Shown: positions 35,111-43,257 of the stretch, piece after piece
How the letters are laid out: each line of letters starts with the position of its first letter
How positions within the stretch are numbered: position 1 is the first letter of the stretch
Assembly (NCBI RefSeq): GCF_026624755.1
Contig: NZ_JAPMXC010000003.1
Location: 145,285 to 209,284, forward strand
DNA length: 64,000 bases
Source of the DNA: Robbsia betulipollinis
GTDB taxonomy: Bacteria; Pseudomonadota; Gammaproteobacteria; Burkholderiales; Burkholderiaceae
Reading direction: 5' to 3'
Notes under the pieces: generated by a model
What the model saw: only the letters and a program-made list of their open reading frames with translations
The model's database searches: none
What the model was told of the DNA's origin: nothing
Position numbers and translations under genes: made by a program

Positions 35111-36625
35111 ATGCCATCGCGCCTGCTTCACTGGATCGACGCCCGTTTCCCGCTGAGCGCCCTGTGGCGCCGCCATTTCACCGGCTACCGGGTACCGCGC
35201 AATCTGAACGTCTGGTACGTCTTCGGCTCGCTCGCGATGCTGGTACTCGTCATCCAGTTCGTCAGCGGCCTGTTTCTGACGATGCACTACAAGCCCGACG
35301 CCGCGCTCGCCTTCGACTCGGTCGAACGCATCATGCGCGACGTACCGTGGGGCTGGCTGATCCGCTATGTGCACTCGACCGGCGCGTCGCTGTTCTTCGT
35401 CGTGCTCTATCTGCACCTGTTCCGCGGCCTGATCTACGGTTCCTATCGCAAGCCGCGCGAACTCGTCTGGCTGGTGGGATGCCTCAGCCTGCTCTGCATG
35501 ATGGCCGAAGCCTTTTTCGGCTACCTGTTGCCGTGGGGGCAGATGTCGTACTGGGGCGCGCAGGTGATCGTCAATCTCTTCTCCGCGATTCCTGGCATCG
35601 GCCCCGGCCTCGCCACCTGGATACGCGGCGACTTCGTCGTCTCCGACGTCACCCTGAACCGCTTCTTCGCCTTTCACGTCATCGCCGTGCCCCTGCTGCT
35701 CGCGCTGGTCGTCGCGCTGCACCTGTCGACGCTGCGGCAGGTGGGCTCGAGCAATCCCGACGGCATCGACATCGTGCCGGCGGCGCCCGGCGAACCCGGC
35801 GGGGAAGCGCCCGACGTGACAGCGCAGGGCGTGACAGCGCAGGGCGTGACAGCGCAGGGCGTGACAGCGCAGGGCGACGCCGACACCCTGCCTTTTCATC
35901 CCTATTTCGTTCTCAAGGACCTGCTTGCCGCGGCGCTCTTTCTGACCCTCTTCGCCGCGATCGTCTTCTTTGCGCCGACGATGGGCGGCACCTTCCTCGA
36001 AGCGAACAACTTCGTGCCCGCCGACACCCTGCACACGCCGGCCGACATCGCCCCCGTCTGGTATTTCACGCCGTTCTACGCCATGCTGCGCGCCACCACC
36101 GAGGACTTCAAGATCGTCCTGATGATCGCCGCCGGCGCATGGGGACTGCTCGGCGTGCGGCGCCGGGCGGACGGGGGGAACAGGGCCGGGGCTCCAGCGG
36201 GCGCAGGGGCGGCGGCGCGGGCGAAACGGCCCTGGATGCGCCCGGCCGTCGCGCTGGTGCTGATACTGGCGATGTCGGTCACCGAGGCCAGGCTCTGGGG
36301 CGTGATCCTGATGGCGGGCGCCGTGCTCGTCCTGTTCTTCCTGCCCTGGCTGGATCGCGGACCGGTGCGCTCGATTCGTTACCGGCCACGCGGTCAGATC
36401 GCGGCGTACGGCGCGCTGGTCGTCGCCTTCGTCGCGCTCGGCGTGATCGGCACCCGGCCGCCCGACGCGCTCGCGACGCTGCTCGCCCAGGCCTGCACCC
36501 TCGTCTATTTCGGCTTCTTCCTCGGCATGCCGTGGTGGAGTCCGCGCGGGCGCTTTCGTGCGGAGCCGGCCCGGATCACACGGTCGCGCGCCGAACGGCG
36601 GCGGCTTGCCAGGGGAGGGCCGTGA
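35111..36625 (+). CDS. petB: Cytochrome bc1 complex cytochrome b
   Basis: A 504-residue membrane protein carrying the two b hemes. Heme ligands are in YVHSTGASLFFVVLYLHLFRG and FFAFHVIAVPLLLALVVALHLS; the quinol-site motif appears as PADTLHTPADIAPVWYF. It is longer than usual because a loop after the fourth helix has VTAQG four times, from a 15-bp repeat, and an Ala/Gly-rich stretch (residues 355-380) lies in a later loop. It overlaps petC by one base. Confidence 0.95.
   Translation: MPSRLLHWIDARFPLSALWRRHFTGYRVPRNLNVWYVFGSLAMLVLVIQFVSGLFLTMHYKPDAALAFDSVERIMRDVPWGWLIRYVHSTGASLFFVVLYLHLFRGLIYGSYRKPRELVWLVGCLSLLCMMAEAFFGYLLPWGQMSYWGAQVIVNLFSAIPGIGPGLATWIRGDFVVSDVTLNRFFAFHVIAVPLLLALVVALHLSTLRQVGSSNPDGIDIVPAAPGEPGGEAPDVTAQGVTAQGVTAQGVTAQGDADTLPFHPYFVLKDLLAAALFLTLFAAIVFFAPTMGGTFLEANNFVPADTLHTPADIAPVWYFTPFYAMLRATTEDFKIVLMIAAGAWGLLGVRRRADGGNRAGAPAGAGAAARAKRPWMRPAVALVLILAMSVTEARLWGVILMAGAVLVLFFLPWLDRGPVRSIRYRPRGQIAAYGALVVAFVALGVIGTRPPDALATLLAQACTLVYFGFFLGMPWWSPRGRFRAEPARITRSRAERRRLARGGP
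35816..35875 (+). repeat. 15-bp tandem repeat in petB, four units
   Basis: GTGACAGCGCAGGGC is repeated four times exactly, coding VTAQG four times in the loop between SSNPDGIDIVP and HPYFVLKDLL of cytochrome b. Perfect identity suggests recent expansion. Confidence 0.95.
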
Positions 36626-37569
36626 TGGAGATCGATCGCCTCGGAGTTCGGGAATGGGAAGGTCTCCCGGCCCGCGCCGCCCGTTCCACGTTCGCGAACC
36701 TCGCCGCCGCGACCGGCCGCGCCGCGTTGCGCGTGCTCCTGACCCTCGCCTGCGCGCTGCTGGCCGTCGTGCTGCTCGGACAGGTCCGGCACGCACGGGC
36801 CGCCGACTTCGTCCCCGTCGCACCCATTCCCCTCGTCACGCCGCCCGACCGCAGCGCCGACCGCGCCTCCCTCCAGCGCGGCGCGCGGCTCTTCGCCGGC
36901 TATTGCGCAAGCTGTCATGCCGCCCGGCTGGTGCGCTACGGCCAACTGCGCGAACTGGGTTTCAGCAACGCCGACATCGTCGCCGAACTCGATCCCACCG
37001 CCGCGAAGCTGGACGAACCGCTGCACGCCGCGATGCGCGCCGAGGACGCGAAACAGGCCTTCGGCATCGCGCCGCCCGACCTCTCGCTCGTCGCGCGTGC
37101 CAAGGGCCGCGCCTGGATCTACACCTATCTGCGCAGCTTCTACAGCGACCCCGACCGGCCCATGGGCGCCAACAACCTGCTGGTGCCCGATGTCGCGATG
37201 CCCGACGTGCTCGCGGGCCTGCACGGCGAACGCACGGCCGTCTTCGCCGGGCAGGACGTCGCCGGCGCGCAGGCCGGCGCCGGGCGGCATTCTGCGAACG
37301 GGGCGGCGAGTGGGGCGGTGAGTGCGGCAGTTGCGGGCAGCGTCGCGCCCACGCGCGTCTTCGTCCGATTCGCGCAAGGCGCGCCGGGCAGCCTCTCGCC
37401 CGCCGCCTACGACAGCGCGCTCGCCGACCTCACCGCCTACCTCGGCTGGATGGCCGAACCTGCCGAGCGGCAGCGGCACCGCCTAGGCGCCATGGTGGTG
37501 GGTTTCCTGCTGCTCTTCAGCTTCGCCGCGTGGCGCCTGCTGCGCAGTTACCGGCCCGCGGACCGGTGA
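36625..37569 (+). CDS. petC: Cytochrome bc1 complex cytochrome c1
   Basis: A 314-residue protein with a signal/anchor helix, one heme c site (FAGYCASCHAARLVRY), the axial Met in DVAMPDVL and a C-terminal membrane anchor (MVVGFLLLFSFAAWRLL). It passes electrons from the Rieske protein to a soluble cytochrome. An insert of about 25 Ala/Gly-rich residues lies before the C-terminal segment. The first residues (MEIDRLGVREWEGL) are an unusual cytoplasmic extension; its start overlaps the petB stop as TGATG. Confidence 0.94.
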   Translation: MEIDRLGVREWEGLPARAARSTFANLAAATGRAALRVLLTLACALLAVVLLGQVRHARAADFVPVAPIPLVTPPDRSADRASLQRGARLFAGYCASCHAARLVRYGQLRELGFSNADIVAELDPTAAKLDEPLHAAMRAEDAKQAFGIAPPDLSLVARAKGRAWIYTYLRSFYSDPDRPMGANNLLVPDVAMPDVLAGLHGERTAVFAGQDVAGAQAGAGRHSANGAASGAVSAAVAGSVAPTRVFVRFAQGAPGSLSPAAYDSALADLTAYLGWMAEPAERQRHRLGAMVVGFLLLFSFAAWRLLRSYRPADR

Positions 37570-37747
37570 CCGGCGGATCCCGCGCGGGCCTTACCCGAAG
37601 GCATCCGGGAGGCAATGAGACTTTCGACGCGACTTTGAAGGGACAAACGGGCATAATACGCGTCTGAGGCGCATGGCTTCGCGCGCGGGTCCGGGAACGG
37701 GCCTGTGCGCGAAGCCATGCCCGTTCGGCTTTCAGAGGATCACGAAC

Positions 37748-38359
37748 ATGATGGTTTTGTATTCCGGCACCACGTGCCCCTTTTCCCAGCGCTGCCGGCT
37801 GGTGCTATTCGAAAAGGGCATGGATTTCGAAATCCGCGACGTCGACTTGTTCAACAAGCCGGAAGACATCAGCCTGATGAATCCGTATGGCCGGGTGCCC
37901 ATCCTGGTGGAACGGGACCTGATCCTGTATGAATCGAACATCATCGACGAATACATCGACGAGCGCTTCCCCCATCCGCAGCTGATGCCGGCCGACCCGG
38001 TGCAGCGCGCCCGCGCGCGGCTCTTCCTGCAGAACTTCGAGAAAGAGCTGTTCTGCCACGTCGACCTGCTCGAAAACGAAAAGGGCAAGGCCGCCGAGAA
38101 GCTGCACGAGCGCGCCCGTCTGTCGATCCGGGACCGTCTCACGCAACTCGCCCCGATCTTCCTGAAGAACAAGTACATGCTGGGCGACGAATTCTCGATG
38201 CTCGACATCGCGATCGCCCCGTTGCTGTGGCGCCTCGACCATTACGGCATCGAATTGTCGAAGAACGCCGCGCCCCTGATGAAGTACGCCGAGCGCATCT
38301 TCAGCCGGCCCGCCTTCATCGAAGCGCTCACGCCTTCAGAGAAGGTAATGCGCCGTTGA
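37748..38359 (+). CDS. sspA: Stringent starvation protein A
   Basis: A 203-residue GST-fold protein: MMVLYSGTTCPFSQRCRLVL, then FNKPEDISLMNPYGRVPILVER and YESNIIDEYIDERFPHPQLMP. SspA binds RNA polymerase during starvation and affects stress and virulence genes in several proteobacteria. The usual start is one of two adjacent ATGs at 37748 and 37751; upstream in-frame sequence is not conserved. sspB follows after 43 bases. A petABC-sspAB order is standard in beta-proteobacteria. Confidence 0.96.
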   Translation: MMVLYSGTTCPFSQRCRLVLFEKGMDFEIRDVDLFNKPEDISLMNPYGRVPILVERDLILYESNIIDEYIDERFPHPQLMPADPVQRARARLFLQNFEKELFCHVDLLENEKGKAAEKLHERARLSIRDRLTQLAPIFLKNKYMLGDEFSMLDIAIAPLLWRLDHYGIELSKNAAPLMKYAERIFSRPAFIEALTPSEKVMRR

Positions 38360-38402
38360 TGTGGCGCGCGCCTTTGGGCGCGACCTGGAACGGAGACTCC
38401 GC

Positions 38403-38939
38403 ATGCAAGAAACCTCAACCAAGCCCTATCTGCTCCGCGCGCTGTACGAATGGTGCACGGACAACGGCTATACGCCGCACATCGCGGTGCGGGTGGACAA
38501 CCGCACGCGCGTGCCGACCCAGTTCGTCCGGGACGGCGAGATCGTCCTGAACATCAGCTTCGACGCCACCAGTTCCTTGCAGATGAAGAACGACTGGATC
38601 GAGTTCAACGCCCGTTTCAGCGGCAAGTCGTATCGGATCGAAGTGCCGGTCACGAACGTGCTGGCCATCTACGCGCGCGAGAACGGGCAGGGGATGGCGT
38701 TCCCGGCCGAGGAACACGGCGACGAGCACACGGACGTGCCGGGCGCGGAAGTGCTCGACGATGAGGAAGACGAGCCGACGAAGGCGCCGGTGCTGGCGGC
38801 GGTCGTCGAAGGCAAGGACGGCGAGCCGGCGGTACGGCCTTTCGAGGGCGCATCGGCCGACGCGGCGGCAGAGTCCGCACCGACACCGGACGGCGATGCA
38901 CCGAAGGGCGGCCGTCCTCACCTGAAAGTGGTGAAATAA
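38403..38939 (+). CDS. sspB: ClpXP adaptor, stringent starvation protein B
   Basis: A 178-residue protein. The N-terminal domain binds ssrA tags (KPYLLRALYEWCTDNGYTPH, FVRDGEIVLNISFDATSSLQM), and the acidic linker ends in RPHLKVVK, the ClpX-docking motif, so both working parts are present. It directs tagged proteins to ClpXP. ATG 38403 gives the known start. Its stop lies 18 bases before tRNA-Thr. Confidence 0.95.
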   Translation: MQETSTKPYLLRALYEWCTDNGYTPHIAVRVDNRTRVPTQFVRDGEIVLNISFDATSSLQMKNDWIEFNARFSGKSYRIEVPVTNVLAIYARENGQGMAFPAEEHGDEHTDVPGAEVLDDEEDEPTKAPVLAAVVEGKDGEPAVRPFEGASADAAAESAPTPDGDAPKGGRPHLKVVK

Positions 38940-38957
38940 AGTAGAATCGCAAGCCAA

Positions 38958-39033
<76 letters not shown>

Positions 39034-39042
39034 AGTAAAAAC

Positions 39043-39073
39043 AACGGGTTAGACGATGTTCGTCTAGCCCGTT
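39043..39073 (+). terminator. Intrinsic terminator after tRNA-Thr
   Basis: A 14-base-pair stem (AACGGGTTAGACGA with TCGTCTAGCCCGTT, one G-U pair) closes a 3-base loop and is followed by TGCTTTTG. It lies 9 bases after the tRNA CCA and is the natural end of the sspAB-tRNA transcript. Confidence 0.85.
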
Positions 39074-39266
39074 TGCTTTTGTGGCCGTGTGAAAGTGCGG
39101 CTTCAGTCTTTTTCTTGTGCGCTGCTCACCCTCAGCGCATGGGGGGCTGTCTCGTTAGAAACAGGCGTACAGATTCTTAAGATCGAGCTGATTGTAAGCG
39201 TCCAGGCAAGGCATCTTGAATCGCCCCGGATTTTGAGGAGGCACCAATTCTTGAGAGAATGGTGTC

Positions 39267-39518
39267 ATGACGAAGACAAACAAATTTTCCCCAGAGATGC
39301 GCGAGCGGGCCGTGCGCATGGTGCAGGAACACCGTGGTGAGTACCCGTCATTGTGGGCAGCGGTCGAGTCCATCGCGCCGAAGATAGGCTGCGTGCCGCA
39401 GACGCTGTTGGATTGGGTGAAGCGCGACGAGGTTGGTAAGGGGCAGCGCGAAGGCCTGTCAAGCGACGAACGAGAGCGCCTGAAGGCGCTGGAGCGCGAG
39501 GTCAAGGAACTACGGAGG
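39267..39518 (+). pseudogene. IS3-family transposase OrfA, truncated
   Basis: About 84 codons of an IS3-family OrfA: it starts [19 protein letters not shown], keeps the helix-turn-helix region ([16 protein letters not shown]) and stops matching after [10 protein letters not shown], just where the leucine-zipper segment would start. From there the reading frame runs out of frame into IS66 sequence and ends at 39641. No OrfB is present. Confidence 0.85.
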
Positions 39519-39778
39519 ACCCCGAGGTGCCGATCGACAATAACTGGGCGGAAAACCAAATCCGTCCGGTGGCCGTCGGGCGCAAGAACTGGCTATTTGC
39601 AGGGTCCCTGCGCGCGGGCAAACGGGCGGCGGCGATCATGAGTCTGATCCAGTCGGCCAAGCTCAACGGGCATGACCCCTACGTCTACCTCAAAGACGTC
39701 CTCACGCGGCTGCCTACGCATCTCGCACGCAATATCGATGAATTGCTGCCGCATAATTGGACGCCCACAGCGGCTTGA
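39519..39778 (+). pseudogene. IS66-family transposase C-terminal fragment
   Basis: The last 86 codons or so of an IS66 TnpC transposase: [40 protein letters not shown], then LNGHDPYVYLKDVLTRLP and the end ELLPHNWTPTAA. The [11 protein letters not shown] block carries the catalytic Glu of the DDE triad, but the first two Asp residues and all upstream parts are lost. It is joined directly to the truncated IS3 OrfA. Confidence 0.88.
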
Positions 39779-40064
39779 AGTTGGCGTCAAGATGGGATCG
39801 CCGGGCGCTTACAGTCGACCAGCAGACGGAGAGAAGGATCGGAAAAAAAGGATTCAGCACGCGCCAACGAGAGCGTAGTTCCAGTCCGCCGAGCGAAGAG
39901 ACGATCATGAATTCGACCAGGCCATGAGTTCCATGGCCAGAATAGGACCGTTGTACAGGCGCGGAAAGTATTTCGTAAAGTAATATGATCGAAAATCGTT
40001 ACGTGTCTCCGGGAAAACGATAAAAATACTAAGAACTCCGAAATTTCTGTAAACAGGATATGCG

Positions 40065-40610
40065 ATGCCTAATCGTTTCTTCAGGGAAAAGCGGATATTG
40101 GGACGCGTGCTCGCGAGAAAGCAATTGCCTGGGTTCGTCTATCGTTGGGATGAACGGGACATTGCCGTGATCCGTCGAGAGGGGTTCCAGCCGTGGAAGC
40201 CGGAGGGTACGATCACGCTGGTGGAGCACGTCCGCGGGACATACCGCAGAAATGCGTGTCCACGCGAATTGTCGAAATACGAAAGTCAATTCGTTTCCAC
40301 TGGATCGTACGGGATGTTGAAAAGAATAGATCCGACTTTTGCCTGCAAGGCTTTTTCCGCGAATCTCTACAGGATACGTACCGGGATAGCGCTCGAGACC
40401 GGAGTCTTTCAGGACGTCAACGACGCATTTGACAGGTCCGGTATTGTCCGGCCCTATGCGACACAGAGAGAATGGCTGAAGTCCGGTGGCATTCCCGCAC
40501 GGGCGATCGTTGCGTATATGCCCGGCAAAACATTCATCGCTCAGTACGATATCGCAAAGAACGTGGGGCCTGAGGAAGCTGATTTGAAGGGGTGGCTGCC
40601 GTTTCTCTGA
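40065..40610 (+). CDS. Predicted pertussis-toxin-like ADP-ribosyltransferase
   Basis: A 181-residue protein with the R-S-E class ART layout in correct order and spacing. FVYRWDERDIAVIRREGF (Arg27) matches VYRYDSRPPEDVFQNGF of pertussis toxin S1; EHVRG (His55) matches the DHLTG histidine; SQFVSTG (Ser78-Thr79) is the core STS-like motif; TQREWLKSGGIP (Gln134, Glu136) matches the catalytic QSEYLAHRRIP segment. It would move ADP-ribose from NAD to a protein target; the target is unknown. No signal peptide, no B-subunit and no delivery domain are present. It lies in AT-rich DNA beside a T6SS, so it may be an effector. No immunity gene is evident next to it. AGGA precedes the ATG. Confidence 0.75.
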   Translation: MPNRFFREKRILGRVLARKQLPGFVYRWDERDIAVIRREGFQPWKPEGTITLVEHVRGTYRRNACPRELSKYESQFVSTGSYGMLKRIDPTFACKAFSANLYRIRTGIALETGVFQDVNDAFDRSGIVRPYATQREWLKSGGIPARAIVAYMPGKTFIAQYDIAKNVGPEEADLKGWLPFL

Positions 40611-40723
40611 CGAGATTGCGTTGCGTGTCATTCGGTATGACAGCCTTGCCTGCGGATAAACCGGGGAAGCGCACGAAAATGCCCGACGCCTTCGGCGACA
40701 TGACGCGGGCGTCGAGAAAAAGG

Positions 40724-42145
40724 CTAGGTGGTCGCGTATTCGTAAAGCCAATCGTACGTGTGCGGCGCGAGCGGAGATGTCTTGTTCGTAAAGTTCACGG
40801 TTCCCGGAGGGTGAAACTTCTCGAATAAGCGCCGGTGATGATCGTTGATGAATATCGTGTCCATTTCCTCGCGCAATGCCGCATAGAGGCTCATGTTCTT
40901 GTTGGGCAAGCCCTTGACGCCGATTGTTCTTTTGGAGGAGGGAAGGGCGCCCGGCGGGGCGTCCTTCCGAAACTTTCCACGGCTCTTGATCATCAGATCG
41001 TAATCGCCGAGCAGCGCCGCATCGTCGTTTGGGAGATGCTGCGAAAGTTTCGTGCCCCATGCAATAAGATAGCGCTCGGTCAACCGGCGGACCAGGAGGG
41101 CCGGGCTCAATCGGTAGGCATTCTCGGAGGCGCTCCAATTCGCCAGTCGTGCGTTCTTCAGAGCGAACTCGCCGCCCACATCGGGTTTTCCCACGATCGT
41201 CGCATGTCCACCCGGCACGGGATAGAAGGTCGTGCGCATGTTCGCATAGGGGACGGGTTTCATCGGCTTCAGCCACCATTTTTTTTCGGTGCAAGCATAG
41301 AAACATATGTACTCGACGACATTTTCCGGGAGCGTCGTGTCTCTTTTGTCGGTGTAGTTGAAGAATCCGGCGACGGGATCCACTGCGATGATTCGCAGCG
41401 GAATATGACGCAGGTCGGCTGCGGCGTGCAGCTTGTTGGCGAATCGATGGGCGGTCACGGCGCCGCGACTCCAGCCCACCACATTGATCGCCGTGATGGG
41501 CCTGCTACGCCGGGCCATCGCTATTCGCTGCATGATGAGTTGCTGGGCGGTGGGACGAAAAGGGGTGGGCGACGTTATCGGCGTCCGGTTCGGCGCCACG
41601 TGACCTTTTCTTCTTGTCGCGCCTTTGCGGGTGATCCTGTTGAAATCCTTTTCATGCGGTATCGATATCGATCGGTTCTTGAGTTTCACCACCGTCGACG
41701 CCGGCGTGGCCATGACATGGCCCGGTTGCGCCGTTGCCGCCGCGGTCCACTGCCCGAAGACCTGTTGCCGGGCGTCTTGATCTTCGCGAAATTGCTGCCG
41801 TCTGATCAGACCCGGGTTGAGTTGTTCATTCCTGAGCGGGTGAAGGGCGGGAGACCATGTCGCCACTCCCCGAATCATCTGAATGGCATGCTCGGCGCTC
41901 GCTTCCATGCCATAGCCGAACGGCTTGCCTAAACTCTCGCCCAACGAATTGATGGGTTCGACGAATTTCTCGGCTGCCTGCGAATTGCCGCTGCCAGGGC
42001 CGTCGACGATAAACCAGTCCACATACTCCGTCCCCGCCATGTTTCGCGCCAGCGTTGCGACCAGTTCCCCCTGCGGGTACGTGGCTCTATAGAAATCGGC
42101 GCTTCCGAAACCTGTTCCGCAAAAAAATAGGGTGAGTACCGTCAT
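40724..42145 (-). CDS. Alpha/beta-hydrolase, predicted T6SS lipase effector
   Basis: A 473-residue protein of the DUF2235/Tle-like type. It starts MTVLTLFFCGTGFG, has the nucleophile elbow VVGWSRGAVTAHRFA (Ser226), then IIAVDPVAGFFN (Asp256) and GGHATIV (His314), a readable Ser-Asp-His triad. The C-terminal 150 residues are not recognised. There is no signal peptide. The gene ends 113 bases from the convergent ART gene and is divergent from tssB. Such hydrolases next to T6SS genes are often phospholipase effectors; here that is inferred. AGGAGA before the ATG supports the start. Confidence 0.75.
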   Translation of the reverse strand: MTVLTLFFCGTGFGSADFYRATYPQGELVATLARNMAGTEYVDWFIVDGPGSGNSQAAEKFVEPINSLGESLGKPFGYGMEASAEHAIQMIRGVATWSPALHPLRNEQLNPGLIRRQQFREDQDARQQVFGQWTAAATAQPGHVMATPASTVVKLKNRSISIPHEKDFNRITRKGATRRKGHVAPNRTPITSPTPFRPTAQQLIMQRIAMARRSRPITAINVVGWSRGAVTAHRFANKLHAAADLRHIPLRIIAVDPVAGFFNYTDKRDTTLPENVVEYICFYACTEKKWWLKPMKPVPYANMRTTFYPVPGGHATIVGKPDVGGEFALKNARLANWSASENAYRLSPALLVRRLTERYLIAWGTKLSQHLPNDDAALLGDYDLMIKSRGKFRKDAPPGALPSSKRTIGVKGLPNKNMSLYAALREEMDTIFINDHHRRLFEKFHPPGTVNFTNKTSPLAPHTYDWLYEYATT

Positions 42146-42672
42146 TGCAGTCTCCTGGAAGAAATGAGCATTCGCTGATTTTCCGGTTGGACGAAAACGG
42201 AAAAACTATAGTGCGATACGCGGTGTTTTGCGGCGTATCAAAAAATAATCGGACCAGTCTCAAAAATCGGGTCTCGATCGCCAGGCGGTTGGCCATATCG
42301 CTTTCCTTGGCGAGAAATTTCGCAAACCGGCGGGAAGCGGGAGAAGCGATTGACCGACGAAATTAAAAGCGACGGGGCGAACGGCGCATCGATTTTTCTT
42401 TTATAAGTCGCCGGTACGTCATACGTTGAAGCTGCCGATATGGAAGGGAGAGCGCGCGACGCTGCCCGTGCGAGCATGCGCACGCCACGGCCCCGTCGTT
42501 GTCGCCATAAGGTTTTGAGACGGGACCGATTTCTCGTGCCGACGGTTACGGCGACAATGCGCGGCATGTCGATGAACACCGTAAGCAAACCGGTCGCCGG
42601 TGGAAATGGATCGTGACGCGCGGTGTGGCGAAACATCTCCCTCCATGATTCAACTCTTTTATCGAGGTTCGC
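42146..42672. other. Intergenic region between lipase and T6SS operon
   Basis: A 527-base divergent spacer, AT-rich to about 42420 and GC-richer after. Short open frames here have no sensible starts or composition and I do not call them. It should hold promoters for the hydrolase (leftward) and for tssB (rightward); TTTTATAAG near 42400 is AT-rich but without a matched -35. No sigma-54 GG-GC pair or known operator was found by eye. Confidence 0.5.
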
Positions 42673-43206
42673 ATGTCCAACAGCTTGCAAAAATGGGTGG
42701 GCCGCAACCGGCCGCCCCGTGTGCAGATCACATACGATGTGGAAGTGGGCGACGCAGTCGAGAAAAAAGAGTTGCCGATGGTCGTTGGCATGCTGGCTGA
42801 CCTGTCGGGTCATCCGGTCACGCCGTTGCCCAAATTGAAGGACCGGCGGCTGACCGAAATCGATCGCGACAACTTCAACGAAGTCATGTCGAATATCGCC
42901 CCGCGCCTCCAACTCTCGGCGCCGGACACGCTGACGGGCGAAGGCGTTCTGCCGGTCGAACTCAATTTCACCACCATGGCGGATTTCCATCCGGACGCCC
43001 TGGTCCTTCAGGTTCCCCGGCTGGCGAAGCTGCTTGAGGCGCGTCAGCAACTGCGGGATCTTCTCGCCAAACTGGACGGCAACGACGAGCTCGATTCGTT
43101 GCTCGAAAAAATCGTTTCCAACAATGACGATCTGAAGCAGGTTCAGCAACAGGCGCATGGCGAAGACGGAGCGGCACCCGCCGACGAGACGTCGCCCGGC
43201 GCGTAA
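42673..43206 (+). CDS. tssB: T6SS contractile sheath small subunit TssB
   Basis: A 177-residue VipA/TssB protein, starting MSNSLQKWVGRNRPPRVQITYDVE and holding the conserved LPMVVGMLADLSG and DRDNFNEVM blocks. It polymerises with TssC into the sheath around the Hcp tube. First gene of the T6SS operon; tssC follows after 51 bases. Confidence 0.96.
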   Translation: MSNSLQKWVGRNRPPRVQITYDVEVGDAVEKKELPMVVGMLADLSGHPVTPLPKLKDRRLTEIDRDNFNEVMSNIAPRLQLSAPDTLTGEGVLPVELNFTTMADFHPDALVLQVPRLAKLLEARQQLRDLLAKLDGNDELDSLLEKIVSNNDDLKQVQQQAHGEDGAAPADETSPGA

Positions 43207-43257
43207 CGGATCGTCGCAGCCGGACGCACCCGTTTTCTTAAAATTAAGGATGACGAC

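Larger units (their letters stand above)
39194..39812 (+). mobile_element. Chimeric IS66-family remnant with IS3-family insert
   Basis: The ends are IS66-like inverted repeats: GTAAGCGTCCAGGC at 39194 and, on the other strand from 39812, GTAAGCGCCCGGCG. Inside, the IS66 body is missing except for the last 86 codons or so of the transposase, and the left part is an IS3-family 5' end beginning TGAATCGCCCC at about 39217 with a truncated orfA. Flanking 8-mers (AGCTGATT left, AGTCGACC right) do not match, so no target duplication survives. The unit is a non-mobile fossil of nested insertions and deletion. Confidence 0.8.

Noticed and set aside
40592..40828. 78-residue open frame between ART and hydrolase as an immunity gene
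   Set aside because: It overlaps the 3' end of the hydrolase on the other strand, is Arg-rich like a shadow frame and has no ribosome site. The real gap there is only 113 bases.
42145..42366. 73-residue open frame upstream of tssB
   Set aside because: It would start at TTG opposite the hydrolase start and has no ribosome site or recognisable features.
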